Source of the DNA: UBA9339 sp964535195 | GTDB lineage: Bacteria > Pseudomonadota > Gammaproteobacteria > UBA9339 | Length of the DNA: 57,389 bases | Direction of reading: 5' to 3' | NCBI GenBank assembly: GCA_964535195.1 | Contig: CAZHSI010000008.1 | Coordinates: forward strand, 1 to 57,389 | Shown here: positions 1 through 8,621 of the stretch, piece by piece | Numbering within the stretch: the stretch's first letter is position 1 | How the letters are laid out: each line of letters starts with the position of its first letter | The notes under the pieces: model-generated | What the model saw: only the letters and a program-made list of their open reading frames with translations | The model's database searches: none | Told to the model about the DNA's origin: nothing | Position numbers and translations under genes: made by a program

Positions 1-241
1 CCAAAACCCAAGCTCCCCTGTTGTGCATAAGTGTAAATTAATTTTTAATAAAGCCAAGTTTTGTTTTAGAAATGGCTTTCTTAGACAAACTTGATTTACC
101 CTAACGTCCAGAAGTTATTAACAAGCTATGTGTTACATTCTTTAGGTTATTTACCAAGCACTTGGTTTCTTTTGTTCTATTACAAAATGCCTTCCCATAT
201 GCTTTACCTAACGGAACATATTAACGAGCTTTATTCATACG

Positions 242-1246
242 TTATCTAGCCTCCATAAAAACCGCTTCCCGGTGTAATTGCAAAATAAAATCTTCAATGA
301 GTGCTTGATCAAAAGAGTCTGGGAGCTTGGAGTGTGTGGCAGCTGCTTCGACATCCAATAACAACTGCACAATTTCTTCGCTAACTTGTTGAAATGGTAT
401 TTTGCCAAGCTTTATATTTATAAGATACTTTGCTTCAGGTCGTGGTAAGGTAATAATCCCTGTGTTTAAAAACTCGATTGCTTCATATCCTATGCGTACT
501 GCGTGCGACAATGCTTTCCAATCTATTCCTTTATTGCGTTCGGCAGCTAAAGCACGAGCACCATAATTAGCTATTAGTCCCTCCACCATACAGCGAGCCA
601 ATTTAATAGATGCATTAAATAATGCTTTTTTGCCACACACTTCGAAATAGAGCAACTTATCACCGGTGGTAACAGTAACTTCGTTTATTGAAAGGAATTT
701 ATTAGTTTTTACTAACTCTTTAAGTTGGTCGGCGATCACTGTTAATTTTGCTGTAGAACCATATTTGCTTTCTGCTTCAGTAAGACATTTAAGTGCTATT
801 CTGGCTGCCGCAATATGTAATCCCTTGACCCCATATTTGTTAGCCTGCTGCTGGCAGTAGTGTACAAATGCAGCAGCTTTTTTAGTGAGTATTTGAGGGG
901 CTAGTTGCTTGATAGCATTCCATTCATTTAATGGTGGTGTCATCATTGCATCAGCAGGTGCAAACAACATTTCAAGCGCAATCATCTGTCCTGCGGCAAG
1001 CAAATCAAGAAATTTTCTGGGACTATAAAGTTCATAATCCACGTCCTGAGAGGTGTTTTTTTCTCCATACGCTTTTGGCTTTTGGAGTGAGATAGCCGGC
1101 CGAACTTCTTGCAGAAGAATATCGCGGGCGGTTGGTGTATAAACTCCTTTAATATCTAAATCAGATGCTGGAGTTGCAGTGCCATAAAGGTGGGAACCAA
1201 ATTTAATTTGCACAATTATACGCATTTTATTACTTTGTAAGTACAT
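242..1246 (-). CDS. RlaP/COG3541-type nucleotidyltransferase-domain protein
   Basis: A 334-residue protein of the predicted nucleotidyltransferase superfamily (PF10127 type). Residues 17-31 carry the diagnostic GSHLYG...SDLDIKG block: the GS pair plus two aspartates (D29, D31) that bind metal in the polymerase-beta fold. The remaining two thirds are helical and fit the family's C-terminal region. Members are thought to transfer a nucleotide to an unknown acceptor; the substrate cannot be read from sequence. The ATG at 1246 is taken as the start, but the ATG at 1225 (MRIIVQ) is equally possible because neither has a strong ribosome binding site. It is transcribed alone and is followed by about 240 bases at the window edge in which I see no gene. 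Confidence 0.8.
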   Translation of the reverse strand: MYLQSNKMRIIVQIKFGSHLYGTATPASDLDIKGVYTPTARDILLQEVRPAISLQKPKAYGEKNTSQDVDYELYSPRKFLDLLAAGQMIALEMLFAPADAMMTPPLNEWNAIKQLAPQILTKKAAAFVHYCQQQANKYGVKGLHIAAARIALKCLTEAESKYGSTAKLTVIADQLKELVKTNKFLSINEVTVTTGDKLLYFEVCGKKALFNASIKLARCMVEGLIANYGARALAAERNKGIDWKALSHAVRIGYEAIEFLNTGIITLPRPEAKYLINIKLGKIPFQQVSEEIVQLLLDVEAAATHSKLPDSFDQALIEDFILQLHREAVFMEAR

Positions 1247-1662
1247 AGGTAATGTCTTAAGTTCCCATCATTTTAGTAAATCATGGTGAGAAAAGTTTTT
1301 GCCATGCGATGGACGCTCTTCCTAAACAGCATTTTTAGTGCCCCAGAGGTGATTGGTTATGATTGATTTTTTCATAAGTAATCAATCATATCAAGCAGCA
1401 TATTGAGTATGTTTCGCTTGGTGTTGCATAAAACGCGTCATCATCTATTCAATAACGCCCTTGGCCTATTAAAAAGACATCCTGGGAGAGGTTGGCGTGA
1501 TGAATCTACCAAAATATATTTTAAGTTTAAAGGCTCTCAGACCGAGGAGTGGAAAATTTTTAGTCAATCAAAGTCAGGACTTTATATCTTTGATAGGGTG
1601 ATTATATTAAGTCGATACTTTTCCAGTTAGGATGAGTTAAGCAACTTTTCTTACGCTAAGAA
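1247..1662. other. Intergenic stretch with a hairpin, no convincing gene
   Basis: Between the nucleotidyltransferase and tlc (both minus strand) I see no supported gene. A perfect 10-bp inverted repeat (ATGATTGATT at 1359-1368, AATCAATCAT at 1380-1389, 11-nt loop) lies in the middle and may act in transcription. A 75-codon plus-strand frame (1403-1630) has no ribosome binding site and no recognisable family. Confidence 0.5.
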
Positions 1663-3195
1663 CTAAGGGTTGTTTGCACACATAACTTTATTTTCTTCGA
1701 TTTTCTCGTAGAATTTTTTATCTAAAGCACGTACGGCGAAAAACCATACAGCTAAAGTGGCGCAAAAGATGATAAAGAAATAACTAGTTAGCCCAATGAG
1801 CGATATATCAGGTTTGAACATGAAGCCTATTTGGAGCATGGTCCATTGAATAAACGCACCAGATGATTTACCCAGTCTTCCCCCAATCACTTCAACTGCA
1901 GCTTTGCCTTTGGTTCGTAACTCTTCATCTAAAGGTATATATGACATATCTTTTGTTGGATCAAAAAAGGCATATTTTATCCCTTTACTCAAAACATTTT
2001 GAATGCCGCCAGATATAACTGCTAAATATAAGGGGGTGGTGCCTAAAGCCAAAATAAGGGGGGCGATAATTTCATTTTCTCTATAGATGATAAATGTATA
2101 GAACAAAGTGCCAGTTATTACAACCATTATTGGAGTAAATAGTGCCCCGGTGCCCCACCTTATTAAGCTTAGCAGATGAGAGCCAGTATACATTGCTATT
2201 ATGCCCACAACTGCTGTCCATATTTGGATGTTACCAAAAAAGTTTTGCATGCTAACTTTATCACCACTAAATTGCATGTTTACTGATGCTTTCCAAATTC
2301 CCTCAACCAGGTTTATTGAGGTACCGTAGCAAAGTACCAGAAGGGTAATTAAACCAATATATTTCGACGAAAAAATATACTTTAAGCTTGCGCCAAAACC
2401 TAATCTAACCTTCTTTTTAACTGTTTTACCACATACGATGATATCGTTAATGGTTTCCTTCCCAATCAACTTGCCTAGGATGACTAAACATAATGATAAA
2501 CCGATCCCGGAAATTACTAAGGTAAAGGTCATTTTGTTTAAAAAGGCTTGCCAAACATGTGACATCATCTTAGGGTCAGAATGTTTGCCAGGACATATAG
2601 CGTATTTTGAAAAGAATCCAGAGATTAATAATCCTATTTGGCCGATAAGTAAGAATAGTGGGTAGAATCTTTTTGATTCTGCAATGCTGGTGGTTTGGTT
2701 GGCTAGTTGCCAAAACATTAGCGCCATCATCATGCTACCCCATAATTCTGAAAGAATATAAAACATTACAATTGGCCAGCCTCCGATCATTTGTAGCATA
2801 TATTTCATATATGGCATTTTTTGGATTGCTGGTTCCATGTTAATTAGTAGGTGAGATAGGTTAGGATGCAGGAGAACATCAAAGACGATAAAGAAACCGA
2901 TAAAAGACCAAATAAATATATGGTAAAGGGTTGTCCTCGATGCCAAGTTAACTACTTTGGTATATATCAGCATAAAAATAACCGCTACTGGTAGGACGCC
3001 CCATAGTTTTGTGGTGCTAATTAGTTCTGGACCTAAGTAGCCCAACAATAATGTGTCTTTGGTGTTACGTAAAATACTATAGATATAAACAGTAAACATG
3101 AGCATCAAAGCAGTGCATATAAACTTTGCTAGTTCGTTTTTTTGAATAGGAAATTTTAAGATATTCCTAAAAAATGTGGTTACAGATGTTTTCAT
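1663..3195 (-). CDS. tlc: ATP/ADP translocase (nucleotide transport protein)
   Basis: A 510-residue, very hydrophobic protein of the NTT/Tlc family (TIGR00769/PF03219) with about 12 membrane segments. The conserved N-terminal RNTKDTLL block (about residues 43-50) corresponds to the RSLKDTL signature of chlamydial and rickettsial translocases, and the length is usual for the family. Known members exchange host ATP for bacterial ADP, or import nucleotides or NAD, across the inner membrane of obligate intracellular bacteria and plastids. Start ATG 3195 has GAGG eight bases upstream. It is intact and stands alone. Exact substrate (energy parasitism or nucleotide uptake) cannot be read from sequence. 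This gene is the strongest lifestyle indicator in the window. Confidence 0.95.
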   Translation of the reverse strand: MKTSVTTFFRNILKFPIQKNELAKFICTALMLMFTVYIYSILRNTKDTLLLGYLGPELISTTKLWGVLPVAVIFMLIYTKVVNLASRTTLYHIFIWSFIGFFIVFDVLLHPNLSHLLINMEPAIQKMPYMKYMLQMIGGWPIVMFYILSELWGSMMMALMFWQLANQTTSIAESKRFYPLFLLIGQIGLLISGFFSKYAICPGKHSDPKMMSHVWQAFLNKMTFTLVISGIGLSLCLVILGKLIGKETINDIIVCGKTVKKKVRLGFGASLKYIFSSKYIGLITLLVLCYGTSINLVEGIWKASVNMQFSGDKVSMQNFFGNIQIWTAVVGIIAMYTGSHLLSLIRWGTGALFTPIMVVITGTLFYTFIIYRENEIIAPLILALGTTPLYLAVISGGIQNVLSKGIKYAFFDPTKDMSYIPLDEELRTKGKAAVEVIGGRLGKSSGAFIQWTMLQIGFMFKPDISLIGLTSYFFIIFCATLAVWFFAVRALDKKFYEKIEENKVMCANNP

Positions 3196-3548
3196 AATAG
3201 TATCCTCACATGCAAAGTGTGGTTGTTTATGTTTTAAGTATAGCGTACTTTTTATTTTTTAGGTGGCTATTGATGCCAGAGTTTTTGGTAAACTGCAAGG
3301 TACTTTTTTAGTTTGTTTTCCTGCATTAAAAAATATTGTCAATTATTTTTTGTGGCATTTATAGGGTTAGGAGTTTATGCGCATAGTTATACTCCTACAA
3401 TGGTTAATTGCTTATTATTTATTTTAGGGTTTTTTATTTTTGGCTCACGATCTAAGTTTCCTTGAGGTTTGGTTCGAGGGTCAAGCAATAGTGGATTACC
3501 AATGGGGCTGGGTTTATGCCCCAAGCGTAGTCAAAAATTTATTTTTGG

Positions 3549-3605
3549 TAACTGCTCTTGCCGTCATTGCGAGTGTCTCACCCGCAATGACGGCGTGAGT
3601 AGTTG
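3549..3605. repeat. Long imperfect palindrome of the GTCATTGCG type
   Basis: An exact 11-bp stem (CCGTCATTGCG 3561-3571 with CGCAATGACGG 3583-3593) extends outward as an imperfect stem of about 24 bp. The motif resembles the palindromic GTCATTGCGAG elements scattered in other intracellular proteobacteria. Related copies lie near 40330-40416 and 53850-53930. Confidence 0.6.
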
Positions 3606-3742
3606 CAACTTTTGGTATATTTTTTAAGCATTTTTTGGCTGATTGTTCACAGATGCGTTGATGTATTCCTATTGTAGATTGCCAACCATTCTTTCTTGTA
3701 TTAGCTACCGTTATTAACGATAGCTCAATATATCACCGCTGA

Positions 3743-3775
3743 AAAAAATCCTTAAGGATTCCTTAAGGATTTTTT
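3743..3775. terminator. Strong symmetric hairpin with A and T tracts
   Basis: A 15-bp stem (3743-3757 pairs with 3761-3775) closes a 3-nt ATT loop and carries A-run and T-run arms, the form of a bidirectional intrinsic terminator. It sits 45 bases before the start of the 851-residue exported protein, so it could end unseen upstream transcripts or act as an attenuator for that gene. The structure is seen; the role is inferred. Confidence 0.6.
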
Positions 3776-3820
3776 GGTATATTTAAAATGGAGTTTTTAT
3801 CTGACCAAAGGAGGATAACG

Positions 3821-6376
3821 GTGCGTACAGAGAGAAAAAGTTATTGGATGTTTATGCGAGCCTTCTGTCTGGTTTCCCAGACGACAAATTGTTATTATTG
3901 GCAGTGGCAACGAATATTTTTTTTGTTTGTGCTAATAATATTTTCCACCGCTTTAACTTTACCAGCAATCGCTGCAAACAATATAGCATATGAAGGAATA
4001 CCAGGCTATGACATGGCTGCTGATAATTGGGATCAAGCTGATGTGAAGATAGAGCAAAATGATTTTACGGCCTTTTTCTCAAGGCAAGATAGTCTTAATG
4101 AAAGTACGAGAGCAGAGGAAGAGAACGCTGAGCACTCTTACGGTATGACTGATATTGATTCTGTAGTTGAACAATTTAGAAACATAATTGAATATTTTTA
4201 TACAAAGAATATTTTAAATGAGTTATCAGAAATTTTTGTAAAATGTAACAGTACGATGATGGCTGACCCAAATTTTCAAGAATTAATGAAAGGTTTTGAT
4301 GATAATATCTATAAATTCAAGATGGATGGGGAAGAATTTAGACCGCTTATTGCTTCTGTGATTGAGAATGTTGCAGGTTCTGGAGAACTTAGTGAAAAAA
4401 TAGAAAAAGTTTTAACAAAAATTAGGACCTTTTTGAATGAGCATCCGATTGATGTAAATCGTATTGTTGTAAATAACCAAGATAAACCGTTAGCCAAAGA
4501 AGGTTTGGGATTAACGGCAATGGCTATGGGAGTAGGAAAGGACGCGGAAACCTTAAGAAAACAACAGAGTTTTTTTACCAATTCTACCAAAGAATATTTG
4601 CAGCACAGATATCCTGCATTATTAGGTGACCAACGGTTGTCACATTGGCTGGGGTTTCCACACCAACTTTTGTATACTTTCTTATATAAATATCTCGAAG
4701 CTAATACGAAAGAAACAGATAGTAGTAATCCTTATATTAGAACTCTAGGGATTGAGTCACTTATCGCCGCCGGTGTGGTTGCCTATAAATATGATGAAGA
4801 CTATCTTAATCCTAAGAATAGCCAGAGAGATAATAAATTAATAAGTATAGTTGGAAACTCTGTTGTTGCAGGGTTATTTGCAGAAAAAGATGTATACAAA
4901 AGACATTTTTTTGCCAAACTTCAAGGAGAGATTATTAAACATGTTTTGCTGATATTTTTAACGCGAACTGTGCTCAATAACCCCTTGGGGCCAACAGCTG
5001 ATGACTCTATTGACATAGATAGGTTTGTGCGGGAATTGGTGGCTAACTTGTATGAAACCTGGATCCTCGAGAAATGGACTACTTGTGATATTTTTGCCAG
5101 GGTGGTGATGTCGGGGATTTCGTCGCTTAATTGTACCTCTGGTTCCAGCGACATGAAAAAATTGAAATTCTTAGTCACCATGGCGCCCAATATAGGTTCA
5201 ATGTGTAATGCTGGTTGTAAGTGGGCAAAACACAAGGTAGGCAAAGTGGCACAAAAAAATATACCACAGTTTGCTAAGGATAAACATAATTATTGGTGTA
5301 CGTCCGAATTAAAAGCAAATGGTGCTTCAGTAGCGGTTTGTAGTGACAACACGCAAGATGGACAAGTGGTTAGAAGAATCAATATGAACGAGCGTTGGCA
5401 ACTGCTGCGATGGGTGCTGCCAGACAATTATTATAATAAGATTAATAGTCTGCTACTACAGGGAGCGCCAGAGTTTTATGGTAAATGGCTGGGAAACGGA
5501 CCTAATAATTATGGGATTAATAAGTTGGGTCTAAAAGGGGATGTTTTACGGTTATTCTCTTGGGTACCGACGAAGTTACAGATGAAAGCCTTATCAAAGG
5601 TTAATGACCCTCTTTGTTTATTAGTAGATAAGATTTTTGATAAAACGTATAATTTTTTTAGCCCTTTTTTTGTGGCACAAGAGGAAGAGCTAAAAACAAT
5701 TGCTGTTACAGGCAATGATAACGCTTTTATTCTAGCTAATGTTAGTATTAGTGATAGTTGTGACGCTACTTTGACTCTTAATAGTCTAATAGATAAACAA
5801 ATTAAAATTACGAAGATTAAGCCGTTGGTTTCTGTAAATGGTGACTCAGAGCACCTTGTTGCGTCTCCTCTTCCCATTGTTTTTGAAGGAAAGAAGGATG
5901 CGCAGGTGATGTTTAAAATTCAAGGAGTTGCAAAAGGTGTTCCATATGCATTTTCAACTGAATATATTGTCGGCGATGAAGTAAGCGGCAAATATCTGCA
6001 TGGTATGATTTGGTTCATGATTAGGAATGATGACGTTAAAGAAGTTGCAATGGGGACGCCACCACGACGCCAAGAATTGTATGGGATACATCAGATAATA
6101 GATGACGCTGGGCAGCTATGGGGTCAAAATAAGATGAGAAGAAATCAATTGCGTGAAAGGGTAATGCGTCATAATGGAGTTCAAGGGAATTTTGATAGCA
6201 ATCCAAAAGATCAATTAGATGCATCTTTTTATAACCCCCAGGAATTACCGACAAAGATGATAGATGCCAGATGGTTAAGTTTTCCCGAAAAAGGTTTATA
6301 TGAATCTTTTGGGTTGCGAGGCTTGTTTGCGTTGCTAACCTTGGAAAGCGCCACGAAGGTTGTTAGTCCGAGGTAG
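3821..6376 (+). CDS. Large exported protein of unknown function
   Basis: An 851-residue protein starting at GTG 3821. This start is preferred over the in-frame ATG 3788 because AAAGGAGG lies at the right spacing just before it, while 3788 has nothing. After a basic N-terminus, a hydrophobic stretch (IFFLFVLIIFSTALTL, about residues 32-47) and AIAA cleavage-like site indicate a signal peptide. The body is mixed helical, with many cysteines in the middle third and a beta-rich section late in the protein. I recognise no family. The last dozen codons lie in a repeat-like sequence also found after glpT, so the C-terminus may be read-through into a repeat. Candidate secreted or periplasmic protein; function unknown. 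Confidence 0.7.
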   Translation: MRTERKSYWMFMRAFCLVSQTTNCYYWQWQRIFFLFVLIIFSTALTLPAIAANNIAYEGIPGYDMAADNWDQADVKIEQNDFTAFFSRQDSLNESTRAEEENAEHSYGMTDIDSVVEQFRNIIEYFYTKNILNELSEIFVKCNSTMMADPNFQELMKGFDDNIYKFKMDGEEFRPLIASVIENVAGSGELSEKIEKVLTKIRTFLNEHPIDVNRIVVNNQDKPLAKEGLGLTAMAMGVGKDAETLRKQQSFFTNSTKEYLQHRYPALLGDQRLSHWLGFPHQLLYTFLYKYLEANTKETDSSNPYIRTLGIESLIAAGVVAYKYDEDYLNPKNSQRDNKLISIVGNSVVAGLFAEKDVYKRHFFAKLQGEIIKHVLLIFLTRTVLNNPLGPTADDSIDIDRFVRELVANLYETWILEKWTTCDIFARVVMSGISSLNCTSGSSDMKKLKFLVTMAPNIGSMCNAGCKWAKHKVGKVAQKNIPQFAKDKHNYWCTSELKANGASVAVCSDNTQDGQVVRRINMNERWQLLRWVLPDNYYNKINSLLLQGAPEFYGKWLGNGPNNYGINKLGLKGDVLRLFSWVPTKLQMKALSKVNDPLCLLVDKIFDKTYNFFSPFFVAQEEELKTIAVTGNDNAFILANVSISDSCDATLTLNSLIDKQIKITKIKPLVSVNGDSEHLVASPLPIVFEGKKDAQVMFKIQGVAKGVPYAFSTEYIVGDEVSGKYLHGMIWFMIRNDDVKEVAMGTPPRRQELYGIHQIIDDAGQLWGQNKMRRNQLRERVMRHNGVQGNFDSNPKDQLDASFYNPQELPTKMIDARWLSFPEKGLYESFGLRGLFALLTLESATKVVSPR

Positions 6377-6600
6377 GCGCGTCCTGGCAGTACAACAATA
6401 TGTCGCGGCCATGTAAGAGCTGAAACAAGTTTAGACTCGCCACATGGCTCGCAAGGGGGAGAACTGCGCCTCTCCATCTTGACTATCCCCCATTGCTTTG
6501 TCCTCGAAGCAAGCTTCGAGGAAAGTTAGATTTTATGGATTATGATGGCCTAAAAGCTTTAGCGAGCAGGGCGACCGTTTTTTTCAATTAGTGCTTACTG
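6336..6600. repeat. GC-richer composite repeat, copy 1 (interrupted)
   Basis: Segments at 6336-6388, 6390-6420 and 6541-6572 match, in the same order, segments downstream of glpT at 8179-8231, about 8330-8352 and 8363-8406 (shared words include AAGGTT..TAGTCCG, GTCGCGGCCATG / GTTGCGGTCATG, and CTTTAGCGAG). Between the second and third segments copy 1 contains the triple-hairpin element at 6424-6531, whereas the other copy has only a few bases there. The similarity was aligned by eye. Confidence 0.5.
6424..6531 (-). repeat. Triple-hairpin element, copy A
   Basis: Minus-oriented copy of the window's main intergenic repeat. It has the CCTCGAAGCAAGCTTCGAGG head palindrome, the CAAAGCAATGGGGGATAG core, a G-run/C-run middle stem, and the GCGAGTCTAAACTTG tail. 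It lies between the 851-residue protein and glpT, inside another repeat. Confidence 0.85.
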
Positions 6601-6805
6601 GATGTAAGTTGGTAAAAACCCTATCCTAAATCTAAACCACGTGTTCAATCTTTGGTTAGTGGTTTAGACTGATGCAACCTTGTAGGACAAATAACAATTT
6701 TTAGTTGTAGAGTTGTAAAAAATGGTTAAAATACTCTACCAAAGGTAGCTGTTGGCTGAATTTGGCTATTTTTTAAATAGCGTCTTAACTGAGGAATTAA
6801 TAATT

Positions 6806-8152
6806 ATGATAAAGCCATTTAATTTTTTAAAACCTGCACCCCATAGTCCCCAAAGATTACCCGCTGATCAGGTCGATGCGGCTTATAAAAAGTATCGCTA
6901 TGGAAACTTTGTCGGAATTTTTATTGGTTATGCCTGTTATTATTTATTGCGTGCTAATTTTTCTTTGGCTATGCCATATCTTTTGCAGTTTGGTTTTACT
7001 AAGGCTCAATTAGGTTTGGTTTTGTCGGCTTTGTCAGTCGCTTATGGTGTCAGTAAGTTTATAATGGGCAACTTATCAGATCGAAGCAATCCTCGTTATT
7101 TTATCGTTGTAGGATTATTTGTGGCCGTAATCATTAATCTTGTCTTTGGTTGTCTCACAGGTGTTGTAACTAGCTTGGTAGCAATGTATGTGTTGATGTT
7201 TATTAATGGCTGGGCGCAAGGTATGGGGGCACCACCTTGTTATCGTACTGTTGCCCACTGGTTTCCCATGAGTGGCAGAGGAAGAATCATGGCCATATGG
7301 AACATATCGCATAACCTCGGGGCGGGTTTATTAGGGTTATTAGCGCTAGTTATCGTTCCGATATTTTCATGGCGTGGTATTTTCTTTGTTCCTTCAGCAA
7401 TAGTTGCATTATTTGCTATAGTTATCGTGATGATAATGCGCGATACGCCGCAGTCGGTTGGTTTAATGCCAGTAGAAGAATATAGTAATGAGTATCCCCA
7501 AGGCCATGATTTAAAGACTGAAGAGAAAGAATTATCAGGCAAAGAAATTTTATTTAAATATGTCTTGATAAATAAATATGTTTGGTTTTTGGCGTTTGCT
7601 AATATTTTTGTCTACTTTATTCGCTATGGTGTTTTAAATTGGGCACCAACCTATCTAACGCAAGTAAAAGGGGTACAAATTGCGCACTCTGGTTTATGCT
7701 TTGTTATTTACGAAGGGGCTGGTATTGTAGGCATGCTTTTATGTGGATACATGAGTGATAAGTGGTTTAAAGGCAGACGCGCGCCAGTCAGTATTTTATG
7801 TATGACTATAGTTTTTGTTGGTGTACTGCTATATTGGCTGAGTTCTAATCTTGTCGTCAGTCATATTGCGTTATTTTTAATTGGAATGTTTATTTATGGT
7901 CCAGTGATGTTAGTGGGAGTGCAGCTCTTAGACATCATGCCTAAAAAAGCTGTAGGAACCGCAGTCGGGCTTTTAGGTTTATTTGGTTATTGGGGTGGTA
8001 CTATAGCAGCAACCGCAGGTTTTGGTTATGTGGTTGATTATTTCGGTTGGAATGGTGGATTTACGGTTTTAGCGATTTCTTGTACTTTAGCTATTTTCTT
8101 TTTTGGTTTTACCCTAGGTGCTAAAGGTGTTGTGAACAAAGGCGAAGTTTAG
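6806..8152 (+). CDS. glpT: Glycerol-3-phosphate:phosphate antiporter (MFS)
   Basis: A 448-residue major facilitator protein, close to E. coli GlpT in length and sequence. The functional residues of GlpT are kept: the arginine in YYLLRANF (R49; R45 in E. coli), the histidine in ISHNLGAG (H169), and the arginine in VYFIRYG (R273; R269 in E. coli). GlpT exchanges external glycerol-3-phosphate for internal phosphate across the inner membrane. Start ATG 6806 is preferred over an in-frame TTG at 6752 because it gives the FKPAPHS-like N-terminus of the family and has GAGG upstream. A related organophosphate such as a sugar phosphate cannot be excluded as substrate. Together with Tlc it suggests use of host phosphorylated metabolites. 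Confidence 0.93.
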   Translation: MIKPFNFLKPAPHSPQRLPADQVDAAYKKYRYGNFVGIFIGYACYYLLRANFSLAMPYLLQFGFTKAQLGLVLSALSVAYGVSKFIMGNLSDRSNPRYFIVVGLFVAVIINLVFGCLTGVVTSLVAMYVLMFINGWAQGMGAPPCYRTVAHWFPMSGRGRIMAIWNISHNLGAGLLGLLALVIVPIFSWRGIFFVPSAIVALFAIVIVMIMRDTPQSVGLMPVEEYSNEYPQGHDLKTEEKELSGKEILFKYVLINKYVWFLAFANIFVYFIRYGVLNWAPTYLTQVKGVQIAHSGLCFVIYEGAGIVGMLLCGYMSDKWFKGRRAPVSILCMTIVFVGVLLYWLSSNLVVSHIALFLIGMFIYGPVMLVGVQLLDIMPKKAVGTAVGLLGLFGYWGGTIAATAGFGYVVDYFGWNGGFTVLAISCTLAIFFFGFTLGAKGVVNKGEV

Positions 8153-8159
8153 TCCGTTG

Positions 8160-8460
8160 TTATGGTCTTTCCTTTGCTGCTAGCCTTGGCAAGCAAAGCA
8201 AAGGTTAGGAGTCCGCGATAGGCGTGCATCGAAAGGCGTTGTTGTTACTTTTGGCCCGTAGATGCATCACACCTAAAGCCATCGCGGTGTTTACCAGCAG
8301 CAGGGCAAGTCGCAGCGCGCGAAGCGTAACAATGTGTTGCGGTCATGCGAGCGGATTTTACAAGGCCGGATGGCGTAAAATCTTTAGCGAGTATAGCGAC
8401 ACGCTTGGAGCAATTTTGTTGCAAGCTGAAGCCATGATTGCTTGGTGTTGGCATTGAAAT
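8160..8460. repeat. GC-richer composite repeat, copy 2
   Basis: The 469 bases between glpT and the next gene hold a clearly GC-richer block with ordered similarity to 6336-6600. A 77-codon frame across it (8224-8457) is not supported: no ribosome binding site, biased low-complexity composition, and repeat origin. Copy 2 lacks the triple-hairpin insert and may represent the uninterrupted form. Confidence 0.5.
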
Positions 8461-8546
8461 AATTAAGATCCTGGAACTAGAAGAAAAATCAAGTTTATTT
8501 TTTAAAACGCTGGTGCGGATAGACGACTAGCCTTAGCATACTTTTC

Positions 8547-8576
8547 TTGCACACCCCCCTATGATTAAGTCATAAT
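8547..8576 (+). promoter_or_regulatory. Possible sigma-70 promoter of the 278-residue gene
   Basis: TTGCAC (8547-8552) and CATAAT (8571-8576) are separated by 18 bases and lie about 45 bases before the start codon of the gene at 8622. Weak consensus match; inferred. Confidence 0.35.
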
Positions 8577-8621
8577 TATAACATTTAGGAGGCGTTATAG
8601 ATTTATAAGGAGAAGAAATGT

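Noticed and set aside
1403..1630. 75-codon plus-strand frame
   Set aside because: No ribosome binding site, no family likeness, and it sits in an AT-rich gap; a chance frame or old fragment.
3465..3490. GGTTCGAG resembling a tRNA T-arm
   Set aside because: No acceptor, anticodon or D-arm pairing around it; no tRNA found anywhere in the window.
8224..8457. 77-codon frame after glpT
   Set aside because: Lies fully in a GC-rich repeat; low-complexity composition and no initiation signal.
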